NCBI GenBank assembly: GCA_900128395.1
Contig: LT649727.1
Span: 1-15,113, forward strand
Reading direction: 5' to 3'
Length of the DNA: 15,113 nt
From: Stramenopiles sp. TOSAG23-2
Taxonomy: Eukaryota; Sar
The notes beneath the pieces were generated by a model that searched no databases, was not told the DNA's origin, and was given only the letters and a program-made list of their open reading frames with translations. The translations under genes and the position numbers were made by a program. Numbering within the stretch: the first letter of the stretch is position 1; each line of letters opens with the position of its first letter. Positions 1 through 8,228 of this stretch are shown here, piece after piece.

Positions 1-404
1 TATGTTCTTTGTCTCTCTCTTTATCTATCTACGTTTATGTATATACTTATAGTATATATTATTTTTATGTGATGTGTACATTCATTTCGTGATGTAACAT
101 AGTCGATAAAATAATATGATGATTTCCAATACTATTTCCATAGTAATTTACAGCTACCACCAGGATGGAGTATTTATAAAAAGTGCATGTCAAAAACAAC
201 AACTTAAAAAAAGACGTGGTGATTGATGATGATGATGGAGCACAAACAAAAAAAGTTTGAATTTTATAATAATTATTAATAATAATAAATTGATAAGAGA
301 TAATAATAGAATAGAATCGTTAAGTCAAAGAATATAATAATCAAACAAACAAACAAACAGATTGTTGAAAACAAAATTTACACATACGCTATCAAACAGA
401 AAAT
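1..404. other. Upstream region of the RAMA-TFIIE gene, no gene seen
   Basis: This AT-rich stretch contains no credible ORF. It has a pyrimidine-rich start (TCTCTCTCTTTATCTATCTA), GAT-triplet runs near 220-240, AAT-triplet runs near 270-310, and a short CAAA repeat near 343-358 just before the start codon cluster. It probably holds the promoter and 5' UTR of the gene starting at 405. No specific promoter motif can be named with confidence. Confidence 0.5.
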
Positions 405-1987
405 ATGATGATGATGAATAATGATAATTCGACAATACCAACTACCACCACCACCACCACTATAAATGTTGATAACAATAATTCAAATAATAATAATGAC
501 TCTGCAATTTTGAATGATATTTTTGGTGATTCATCTTCACAAGTTCAAAGTCCTACAGTAAGAGAAACTTTGCAAACTATCATGCAAGATGGAAAAATAG
601 TAGCAGGGCGGCAAATGGTATTTACATACCACGCAGAAGATTTCTATGCAACTGTACTAGCCGATGGCAACTTATTGTATAAAAATAAAGTGTTTACTTC
701 ACTCAGTGGTTTTGGTTCTTATTGTATTACTTTGTGGCAAGAAAGAAGAGGTGGATTAGAAGCACATACCAATAAAAAAAAACTGTGGATGGGTGGCTTG
801 GTGTACGTTATATTAATGAAAACAATGAGAGAATCATGATGGATAAATTACGACGTTTTCCGAAAAGTGGTGGTAACAGAGGTGGTCACAAACGAAGTAG
901 TGCCTTGCCCAAGAAACCAGAGGAGTCTAAATTTTATACAATTAGAAAAATAGGTGAATATTTACAAGAAGTCATAAATCATGATCCACGTACATTAGAT
1001 GAATTGGCCGCTGCATTAAAGTTTGAATTGCCATATGTAATAAAAGCAGTGCAATACATGGTAACTACGAAAAGAACACTAGGGTTCAATTTGAAGATAT
1101 TAAATAAAGATAGCAAAAGGAATGCAACCGTTGAGGATTTGAATGATGAAAATGATGGTGGTAAAGTTTTATTACAATATGATTCGATGTATAAAAATAT
1201 AAGAAGTAAAGAAGATATTTTAAATTTACTTAATAACTCAGGAAACAATAGCAAAGAAGAAATTTTAGTGAATGATTTGAGTACATCATATTCAAAATGC
1301 AGGCAAGATGTTGCTTCCTTAATACGCAGTGGGCAAATAATCGGCTTACACGCGGAGAAGCAAAAAAATACTGTCTTGTCCCGGCCATTGCAATATTTTT
1401 CCCAATTACCAGGTAAAATATTTGTTCGCCGTGGTAGTCGCTTTGTTGAAACTACAATGGATTTAAGAGCTGATTTAAGACGTGGCGATTGTATACGAAT
1501 TTGTAGCGAAGAAGATTTTGAAAAGAATACAGGCGTTTATAATGCTGAATATGAAAATAGTATCTATCGATTATCGCGAGCTTCCAAGACTACTAGTTAT
1601 AATGCATCTAGCATGTCTTATCGTTTAAGTGCAACATGCCCAATAGAATATAAAAAAGGAATTTTGGAATTACCAAATTATCAATTTCCATTTAATGCAT
1701 CTGTTTTAAGTTTAGATAGACCATATATTGGAAAACCATACAATAGTGGCAATGGAATTTCCATTTACAAAATGGGTGTCAGTAACGAAATTCGTCGTGC
1801 ATGGGTTGATATGACTTCAAGTAATTGGCCACAAGATGAACAAGCAATGATGGAAAAATTACAAGAAAAAGGTATTGTTACTGATATTTACAGCGATGAG
1901 CCTGTGAACAATAATAATACAAATAATAATCGTAAAAAGAGTAAAAAAAAAGATAGGCGACGAACACGAAAACGTAAGAAATATTGA
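405..1987 (+). CDS. TFIIE-beta-like general transcription factor with N-terminal RAMA domain (one -1 frame break)
   Basis: The N-terminal frame (405 to about 782) has a Met/Asn/Thr-rich leader and then the first half of a RAMA domain: a Gly-Lys-Ile-Val-Ala-Gly start, the core YATVLADGNLLY and the Phe-Thr-Ser-Leu-Ser segment. Its second half, VDGWLGVRYINENNERIMMDK, continues in the -1 frame from 785, so the two frames form one gene of about 527 residues. The break lies in nine A's at 774-782. Numbering the second frame from 785, residues 49-135 and 137-205 resemble the two winged-helix domains of TFIIE-beta, residues 335-366 resemble its C-terminal helical segment (RRAWVDM, then MMEKLQEKGI), and a Lys/Arg-rich tail ends the protein. 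TFIIE-beta acts in the nucleus, helping RNA polymerase II open promoters and engage TFIIH. RAMA domains are proposed to recognise modified DNA; here that is inference. About 125 residues between the second winged helix and the C-terminal helices are extra relative to human TFIIE-beta. Identification is by remembered family patterns. The first of four tandem-like Met codons is used as start, but a later one is possible. Confidence 0.72.
774..782 (+). other. A9 homopolymer where the reading frame changes by -1
   Basis: Upstream of this run the RAMA domain is open in one frame; downstream it continues in the -1 frame. Ten A's instead of nine would give a continuous protein reading Asn-Lys-Lys-Lys-Thr-Val-Asp-Gly-Trp. 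A homopolymer sequencing deletion is the simplest explanation. Transcriptional or ribosomal slippage on the A run is possible. A pseudogene is less likely, because both sides keep long intact domains. Confidence 0.75.
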
Positions 1988-2013
1988 GAGAGAGTGTGTG
2001 TGTGTGTGTGTGT
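1986..2013. repeat. GA/GT microsatellite overlapping the TFIIE stop
   Basis: A short (GA)n tract, which includes the last base pairs of the TGA stop codon, runs directly into (GT)10. It occupies the start of the 3' UTR between two convergent genes. A simple-sequence tract like this is likely to vary in length between individuals. Confidence 0.9.
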
Positions 2014-2027
2014 AAAAAAAGGTCGTT

Positions 2028-2074
2028 GCGCGATTGAGACGCGCGTACGTATATCAGAGTGTAAAATTCACACT
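2028..2074. repeat. Two adjacent short inverted repeats between convergent genes
   Basis: GCGCG (2028-2032) pairs with CGCGC (2040-2044) across a 7-nt loop, and AGTGT (2058-2062) pairs with ACACT (2070-2074) across another 7-nt loop. Both lie in the roughly 230-bp region between the TFIIE-like gene and the convergent nuclease gene, so they could fold in the 3' UTR of either transcript. The GC-only stem stands out in AT-rich surroundings. A role in termination or RNA stability is inference; short stems can arise by chance. Confidence 0.4.
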
Positions 2075-2216
2075 TTATAATATATATATTAAATAACTTT
2101 TCACCTTGCATGTATGCATCACCACATACACCTCTACGTATTTCTCTCTCGAATATCAATCTCCCCCTCAAATATAATTATTATTAAATAAAACACACAC
2201 ACATTTTCCTTTTTTT

Positions 2217-3095
2217 TCATATCTCATTCTCTTCTTTTTTTTTCTTTTTCATTTCATGATGTAATTTGATTATATTACTTCTAGAAATCAAACTTCTATA
2301 TTGCTTCTTACTTAACGAGTTTTTATATTGAGGACGATATGCAGTTTTCTTCTTCTTTATTTTTTCGTTGTTATTATTGTTATTATTATTTTCAGTCGAT
2401 GATGATTTAATTTTTACATTATAATTCAAAGCATTGTGCAACAAAATTTCAATATTACATTCTGGGGGAAGAATTGCAGGCGGGATTGAAATTTTACCAC
2501 ATGAAATTGGATCAATATCACATTGTACACAAACATAAAAATCTTTTAAATATTTATACAACCAATTCCAATATTCTTTTGAACGATATACTCTAAAAAT
2601 CTTATATTCCGTAGTTGACGTATGATATGAAAAGAAATCACAGTAATCTTTTTCAGCGCACTCTAATTGGCCTTGTATTTGTGCTAGATAATGGGCAGGT
2701 ATTTTGTCATGTATTTTATATAATGGACATTTGATTTCAAGCAATCCATTTTTATTTATAAGGCCGTCTGGTGAAGCACCTAACCATGAATACTTCGGGT
2801 GAATATAAAATCCTGTTTCCAATACATTTACATTCATTATTCGTTCATATACTTTTCTTGCGATATCCTCATTCATTATACCATGATCTGTTGCCTTTGA
2901 TGATGTATCAATATTTGAAAGATCAACTTTACCTGTAAGTTTTTGCCAAAGGCTTCTTGGACTAACATACGGCGAAATACCAATTGCTTCACCAAATATT
3001 GAAGCAGTAATTCTATTTTGACGTAAGGCAAACCATTCTTTCGTCCCTTGTTTCACGTCCTTAGACGATGATGATGACGATGTTAAGGATGTCAT
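2217..3095 (-). CDS. YqaJ/lambda-exonuclease-type PD-(D/E)XK nuclease
   Basis: This 292-residue protein matches the YqaJ viral recombinase family. After a Ser-rich start it shows the family opening WFALRQNRITAS (21-32), a Gly-Ile-Ser-Pro-Tyr-Val segment (39-44), HG...NE with the first acidic residue near 76, and the catalytic core GASPDGLI (106-113) then LLEIKCP (118-124), giving Asp110, Glu120 and Lys122. A Gln-rich motif, AQIQGQLEC (138-146), follows. Family members digest or resect double-stranded DNA 5' to 3'. The catalytic set looks complete, so an active nuclease is plausible. After about residue 235 there is a poly-Asn run and a Lys-rich tail, typical of the local low-complexity style and possibly a nuclear targeting region. 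YqaJ nucleases are common in phages and large DNA viruses and also occur in eukaryotic genomes; the sequence alone does not show which source this copy has. It is convergent with the TFIIE-like gene. Confidence 0.85.
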   Translation of the reverse strand: MTSLTSSSSSSKDVKQGTKEWFALRQNRITASIFGEAIGISPYVSPRSLWQKLTGKVDLSNIDTSSKATDHGIMNEDIARKVYERIMNVNVLETGFYIHPKYSWLGASPDGLINKNGLLEIKCPLYKIHDKIPAHYLAQIQGQLECAEKDYCDFFSYHTSTTEYKIFRVYRSKEYWNWLYKYLKDFYVCVQCDIDPISCGKISIPPAILPPECNIEILLHNALNYNVKIKSSSTENNNNNNNNEKIKKKKTAYRPQYKNSLSKKQYRSLISRSNIIKLHHEMKKKKKEENEI

Positions 3096-3564
3096 TTTAT
3101 TTTCTATTATTTTCTAAATCTATTATTTCAATAATGCAATATATATGTCATATATATATATGTTCGGCTATGTACTATAATAATAATAATAAATAAAAAA
3201 TGAAATACCTGTATGTTAGAAAGAGTCTGACGACGCAGACTAGAGCTACCTGTATGTGTGCATATGTAATAATATAAAATGGATTATGGCACACCACAAT
3301 GCTATTTACTTGGTAATGCGAGATGATGATGATGTATTAGAATTAGACTGTGTTGTGTGTTGTGTTGTGTGAATTTGAAATTACAATACGTACAATTAAG
3401 GGGGTAGGCCTATGAATTGCAACCTCGGAATTTGTAATAAAATTTGATTTATTAAGGTAATGATAAAATAACATATACTTTAAATTGATCCTACTGTATA
3501 TATATCTGGTATAATATGTCACAAAATATTATTCAATATATTATTAAGATCCTTAAATTATTAG
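3096..3564. other. Intergenic region upstream of the nuclease gene
   Basis: No gene is seen. The region separates two minus-strand genes, so it should hold the 3' UTR of the glycosyltransferase gene and the promoter of the nuclease gene. It contains a perfect 6-bp-stem inverted repeat (3224-3241) flanked by an 11-bp direct repeat, a TGTTG/TGTG microsatellite around 3349-3371, and AT-rich tracts. Confidence 0.5.
3206..3257. repeat. 11-bp direct repeat flanking a short perfect hairpin
   Basis: TACCTGTATGT occurs at 3206-3216 and again at 3247-3257. Between the copies AGTCTG (3224-3229) and CAGACT (3236-3241) form a perfect inverted repeat with a 6-nt spacer. Direct repeats around an inverted repeat can mark a small insertion or a regulatory site, but the unit is only about 50 bp and holds nothing else recognisable. 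Confidence 0.5.
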
Positions 3565-4979
3565 TTAACAATAAACATCATCAACTCCCCACAATAATTT
3601 GAAAGATTCGCAAGCAACTTTTTTCACATTGAAAGGTTGATTATTTTTATTTGATGATGGAGTAATGACAAGATTTCCATTGCTATATTTCACAACATGT
3701 TCTTCTTTTGTTATTACCGTCGATCCATCAGTATTTATCCATTTCGCAATAACAATTCAGGTATTGATCCAAGAAAAGACGCTTCTTGGCCAAAAGACGA
3801 GCCATACGTACTTATAATCAATTCTGTTTTTGATAATATATAAAATTCTACAATTGCTAATTCCATACCATCTAAACTATAACGATTTAATTTTTGGTCT
3901 GGTATATCAAGAAAATAAAATTTATTTTTAAAGTAAGCTTCATGTTCTTCGGCTTTTTCTTGAGTTTTGAAAAATTCCTTTGTTTCTATACTATTACTTG
4001 CAATATAAAAGTATACATTGGGTATATGAATTGATATTTGTTTCATTACATTTATATATTGGCTGTTTGATACGACATCATTGAAATTTAGAAATGTCTT
4101 TGGTACTGTGGAAGCAACGGTTGGCCAATCATGTTTTTCATCCGTTTTTCGTATGTGAATACCTACAATTACTCTTCCTTTCAATGCACTCCATATTTTA
4201 TTTATGGAATGTTGTATAGACTGGCTTAATATAAACGATTTGTAAAAATGTTTTTTATACATAAAAAAGTCAAGACAATTGTTTCTAGTTGAAGATGCTT
4301 TCTTATTACTATCATTATTATTTATATTGGTAAGGGTATCCATCGGAACAAACCAACCATCATGGACAAAAATAACAATTTTCTGTTTTAACGTTTTATA
4401 TGCCTCAACGTCTAATAATTGAAAACCTACTAGTGTTTTGTAGAATATATGCTCATCTTCATAATACTTTTGTTTTCCATGCAACGCTAGAAATACATCG
4501 ATAGTATTTGTATGCCTTTTATTATTATCATTATTATTACTACTACTACTAGTAGTAGTACTACTACTATAATCATCATACTTTCGCAATGGTTGTTGAT
4601 ATAAAGTAAAATAATCGTGATGAAAATATTGATTATTGTCATCCAGCCTTGTAAATTCAAAAATATCTTGTATATCTATAAAACACTCTGGAGTTTTTTT
4701 CCATGATATGTACAATTTACGTTTTAATAATTTTGATAAATATACAAACGAAGCTAATGTTCTCATTCTATTTGCGAAACCATACTTATGCAACGGCACA
4801 ATCAATTGTAAGTTATTATCTTTATCCGCTTGTAACAATTCCTCGTATGCTTGTGTTACTGTCGTTGAATTACATTGCAATAGTAACAAACTTAAAATGA
4901 TATATACAAACGTAAAAAGGGTTACATAGACGACTACTATTAAAGTTTTACATGGAAGAATGGGTTTTTTTATCCTCAT
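3565..4979 (-). CDS. Golgi-type membrane-anchored fucosyltransferase-like glycosyltransferase (C-terminal frame break)
   Basis: The protein begins with a short basic stretch and one hydrophobic segment (about 13-35), a type II signal anchor as in Golgi glycosyltransferases. The lumenal part has the motif YGFANRMRTLASF (66-78), like the nucleotide-sugar-binding loop of fucosyltransferase-fold enzymes, and VGIHIRKTD (272-280), matching the His-x-Arg-x-Thr-Asp motif of alpha-1,6- and protein O-fucosyltransferase relatives. DGMELAIVEFYILSKTELII (370-389) and TYGSSFGQEASFLG follow. GDP-fucose as donor is inferred from these motifs; acceptor and linkage are unknown. A Ser/Thr/Asn low-complexity insert lies near 138-156. 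The first frame stops at 3735, but another frame stays open to a TAA at 3565 and encodes about 60 further residues containing NQPFNVKKVACESF and ending WGVDDVYC, so the gene probably extends there with a -1 frame change near 3754-3758. It is divergent from the B56-like gene, with about 470 bp between the starts. Confidence 0.7.
3754..3758 (-). other. Probable one-base frame break in the glycosyltransferase gene
   Basis: On the minus strand the coding sequence reads Ser-Ile-Pro-Glu-Leu and then meets a stop 6 codons later, whereas the -1 frame reads Val-Ile-Ala-Lys-Trp-Ile-Asn and remains open for about 60 codons. One missing base in the GAATT here would join the two. A sequencing deletion is the simplest cause; a real truncating mutation is the alternative. 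Confidence 0.6.
4541..4560. repeat. Perfect 20-bp palindrome of ACT/AGT triplets inside a coding region
   Basis: TACTACTACTAGTAGTAGTA is a perfect palindrome that flips between two complementary triplet runs. It encodes part of the Ser/Thr-rich insert of the glycosyltransferase. The same design, with other triplets, recurs at 13689-13708 after the thioredoxin reductase gene. Confidence 0.85.
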
Positions 4980-5449
4980 CCTGTACTACGGGACATACGT
5001 CGTATCGATTATTAAATGTTGGATATTACAAATAGAATAATCGTGTGAAAGCATACATATTGAACGAAGTTGTTGATACATTAATAAACACTGTATAAAT
5101 ATATATACAGTATAATAGTCGTCACACTGCCAGACTGGCACACCACCACAGTACCTGGTAGTAGTTAAGAAGCCAAAAGTACAGTATGATGCCAATAAGT
5201 CTGGAAGTTAAAGTATGCCAGGTATTATACTTTAGTATGCAAACTTAAAAGCTGAGAGGTGCAGAGGTATAGTTTGCTGTATTAATAATGACCCTATATG
5301 TTTTAACCTTAATCAAGGTAAAGCTCAATTGTCAATTATTATTGATCTAGATTTATATAAATATTGATTGTGCTTGCAAATAATCTCCATCAAAAGAAAT
5401 TGAAAAGAAAGATAACAACATCATCATTGTAAAACAATTCATCATCATC
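4980..5449. promoter_or_regulatory. Shared divergent promoter region
   Basis: This interval separates the starts of the glycosyltransferase (-) and the B56-like gene (+), so it must hold both promoters. No convincing gene is seen. Three palindromic sites stand out: ATACGTCGTAT (4995-5005), which contains an ACGTC core of the bZIP type; TGCCAGACTGGCA (5128-5140); and a perfect 8-bp stem TAAAGTAT/ATACTTTA (5209-5216 and 5227-5234). Binding-site roles are inference from symmetry and position. Confidence 0.5.
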
Positions 5450-7549
5450 ATGGCATCATTCAAACACAATGATGATGCGAAAGACGACGACGATGATGAT
5501 GGTAACGATAGTACTAAAATATTTTTTAATCATTTGGAATCACAAAATTTTTTTAAATATCTATGCGAGGAAGATTTTGATTTAATTAAATTTTGTGATA
5601 AAAATAAAGATGGTTTGAAGCAACTCGAGTCTATGTTAACATTTTGTATATTACACGTCTATAAAAGTAAAGAAGAATTGTTGCACTCAAGTTATACATT
5701 AAAGAGTCTGGATAAAAATGTAGAAAATGAAATTGAAAAATTAAAAGTCCAATGTGAAATTTTAGAAAAATTAAGTCGCACTTTGTCAGATGACGAAGTG
5801 GTATTAAATTTGTCTTCCGATAATTGTTTTGGTATGATATTGGATATGGTTATTGAAAATTTATATACATACAAACAATACAATGAAAAGTTAAAATCCA
5901 TGTTGAAATTAAAGAACAATAAGTACGAATATATAGATTGTGCAGCAATATCTGTTTTTGATGTTGATTTCTTAGATACTGCAGATGGCTTAATGATAAA
6001 TAATAATAATAATAATAATAGAGACGATTATGATAATAATACTTATAGTCAAAAAATAAAAAATGAGAATAATAATATTGTTGATGATATAGATGAAATT
6101 TTTATTCGTGTTAAAAAACCAACAAATAATAATATGTTGTCATCATCTTCAAAATATACGGAGGAAAATTATATAAAAAATGAAAATACAAAATTGATAA
6201 TGTCTGTTACCAATGATATTATTGCATATGTTTTTGATATTTTCTCTGTCGTATTGAATTGCGACAAAACCACTGTTGTTCCTGAACTAGAACCAAATAA
6301 ACGAAAGATCAGACGATCCATTGTAAATAAAAGAATTAATTCCAACTTTATATCTTTTCTTGTAAATCAATTAATGACATCATCTCATAACAATCCACTT
6401 GAAAGGGAATTGTGCAAATATTCTTTGATGGATTTAATAGGTCGAAGATCTGTACGTCAAATATTTTTTTCAATATTAAATAATTCTATATTAGAATGTA
6501 TTTCATGTAAAATAAATGTTGAAAATTTTACTTTACGGAATGATAGTAATCAAATTTTTATGATAGAAAATACAAATTGTAGCTATGTGACCATGGAAAG
6601 TATACGTGAAATTTTGACAATATTGAATATGTTTATTGCAAAAGCATTTCATACTCCGTTATGGAGGTATGAGCGTCATATGATTTTCAATACATTATTA
6701 CCTTTGCATAAAACTACATATTTACCAGTAATTATTGATTTAGTAACAAATTGTATAGAAGAAATCATAAATATCGAGCCGTCCATATTGGAAAGATATG
6801 TACATATATTGTTATATAAAATATGGCCAACCAGGTCAAGTGTGAAACAAGTATGTTTACAGCATGAACTGAAGACATTGGTTAAACTTTCTGACAAATA
6901 TAATAATACAGATATTTTGAAGTTAATATATCACAAAATAAGCAAGTTAATAAGTAGTCAACATTTTCAAGTTGCGTTAGAATATACAAGTTTTTTTGAA
7001 ATTGTTGAATTTATAGAGATATTTGAGAAACATAAAGAAAACCTTGTACCTATCATAACGGAAGCATTGGAAGAAAATGTTAATAAACATTGGCATCGTG
7101 GTGTTAGATTACGTAGTAAGGAATTATTAAATGCTATTGATATTATGTGGAAAGAAGATAAAAGTAAAAAAAAGAAAAAGAATAAAAAGAAAAAGAAGGA
7201 GAAACCAGATAAATCACATTTGAAGTTAGATACATTAGATAATACGGATGAAGATACTAATAGTAGTGATGATAGTCGAAGACGTAGAATTATTATAGAA
7301 GCATTTTCACCCAAACATAATAGAAAATCAAGTGAAACGAGAGTATATTCACCAGTAAGAAGAAATGCTGGTAAAGGTTTTTTTCAAATTTTTCATAAGA
7401 AAGTTCCTGTTGTTCCATCGATGAATGATAGAATGGATTTGTACGTTATAGATACAAGTAGCGATGATGGTGATGATGATGATGATACAAATAATTTGAC
7501 AAGTGACTGGTTAAAAAAACGTTCTAATAATATAATTAATAAGAAGTAG
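5450..7549 (+). CDS. PP2A B56 (B') regulatory-subunit-like protein, divergent
   Basis: The 699-residue protein matches B56 in its central and C-terminal part. NPLERELCKYSL (315-326) resembles the B56 Pro-Arg-Glu-Arg region, TLLPLHKTTYLP (415-426) matches the conserved Leu-Leu-Pro-Leu-His-Lys turn, KIWPTRSSVKQVCLQHELKT (457-476) matches the TYWP-KEV-NELE segment, and SSQHFQVALEYTSFF (502-516) and KHWHRGVRLRSKELLNA (546-562) match the SPHFQVAE and THWN-IHGL-NAL segments. B56 subunits are HEAT-repeat solenoids that direct PP2A to substrates in cytoplasm, centromere and nucleus. The first 240 residues are poorly conserved, with acidic and poly-Asn runs, and the C-terminal 130 residues are Lys-rich then acidic, so the protein is longer than the usual ~500 residues. 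Around residues 326-336 several residues that form the LxxIxE substrate-motif pocket in animal B56 seem absent. Start is the first ATG after stops, in an ATCATCATCATGG context. Confidence 0.82.
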   Translation: MASFKHNDDAKDDDDDDGNDSTKIFFNHLESQNFFKYLCEEDFDLIKFCDKNKDGLKQLESMLTFCILHVYKSKEELLHSSYTLKSLDKNVENEIEKLKVQCEILEKLSRTLSDDEVVLNLSSDNCFGMILDMVIENLYTYKQYNEKLKSMLKLKNNKYEYIDCAAISVFDVDFLDTADGLMINNNNNNNRDDYDNNTYSQKIKNENNNIVDDIDEIFIRVKKPTNNNMLSSSSKYTEENYIKNENTKLIMSVTNDIIAYVFDIFSVVLNCDKTTVVPELEPNKRKIRRSIVNKRINSNFISFLVNQLMTSSHNNPLERELCKYSLMDLIGRRSVRQIFFSILNNSILECISCKINVENFTLRNDSNQIFMIENTNCSYVTMESIREILTILNMFIAKAFHTPLWRYERHMIFNTLLPLHKTTYLPVIIDLVTNCIEEIINIEPSILERYVHILLYKIWPTRSSVKQVCLQHELKTLVKLSDKYNNTDILKLIYHKISKLISSQHFQVALEYTSFFEIVEFIEIFEKHKENLVPIITEALEENVNKHWHRGVRLRSKELLNAIDIMWKEDKSKKKKKNKKKKKEKPDKSHLKLDTLDNTDEDTNSSDDSRRRRIIIEAFSPKHNRKSSETRVYSPVRRNAGKGFFQIFHKKVPVVPSMNDRMDLYVIDTSSDDGDDDDDTNNLTSDWLKKRSNNIINKK

Positions 7550-7780
7550 AAAAGGTAAAGTTAAAAAAAAGAAACAGAGCTACTACTAAAATTATTGCAT
7601 TAGTCCAATATTCATTGTCCACAGCGTGACATTATCGTTTAATAAGTAGTTCTTTTTGATTATACGTCGTCTGTTCCGACTAACACCCTAACTCTAATGC
7701 TGCCTACGATAAATAACACTACACATCATTAGTATTGAATTGCTTCATTAAGTACGTATCCAACAAGCAATCTATTATAA

Positions 7781-7872
7781 ATCTGGCAATCTGGCAATCC
7801 ACAGCAACCAGCAATCCAACCAATCTGGCAATCCAGGCAATCCAGGCAATCCAGGCAATCCACAATCCACCA
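7781..7872. repeat. GGCAATCCA minisatellite
   Basis: A 9-bp unit, GGCAATCCA, is repeated in tandem three to four times exactly around 7827-7863, with degenerate copies (CTGGCAAT, CAGCAATCCA) on its left and CAATCCACC on its right. Short ORFs in several frames across it, reading Ile-Gln-Ala or Leu-Pro-Gly repeats, are products of the repeat and not genes. Confidence 0.85.
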
Positions 7873-8193
7873 ACACAGCACTCCAGGCACTCGGCACTTC
7901 GTTCCAAGCTGGCAAGCACCCCCCAACAACAATTTTTTTATTAATTAATACAGTTAAAATAATAAAATGGATCCCTAATAGAATATAAAATGATGTATAA
8001 GATATGTACAATAATTCAATATAGAAGTAGATAACAAATAGATAGATACATAGAGATTTATATACAGATAAATATTTAAATAAATAGATAACATTAATAT
8101 TTAAATATTTACCCAGTTAGATATCTATATTATATCAAAAAAAAGTAACAAAACTATTCTTCAGGAGAGATATATTATTATATTTTCCCTTTT

Positions 8194-8228
8194 GTGTATA
8201 TATATCCATTTTACAGGTATATATACAC
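8194..8228. repeat. Perfect 11-bp inverted repeat upstream of the membrane-protein gene
   Basis: GTGTATATATA (8194-8204) and TATATATACAC (8218-8228) are exact reverse complements separated by 13 nt. The hairpin would lie 50 to 85 nt before the start codon, in the promoter or 5' UTR. The stem is mostly A and T, so it is weak evidence of function. Confidence 0.5.

Noticed and set aside
4986-5195. A 69-residue minus-strand ORF between the divergent genes
   Set aside because: Its composition is random (many Cys and Tyr) with no recognisable motif, and it lies in the expected promoter region.
7781-7872. CRISPR-like array
   Set aside because: The units are 9 bp and contiguous, without unique spacers of CRISPR size, and the window is eukaryotic.
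7719-8011. Several overlapping 66-78 residue ORFs on both strands with Ile-Gln-Ala or Leu-Pro-Gly-type repeats
   Set aside because: They are open only because the 9-bp minisatellite is a multiple of three and lacks stops; no start context or family resemblance supports them.
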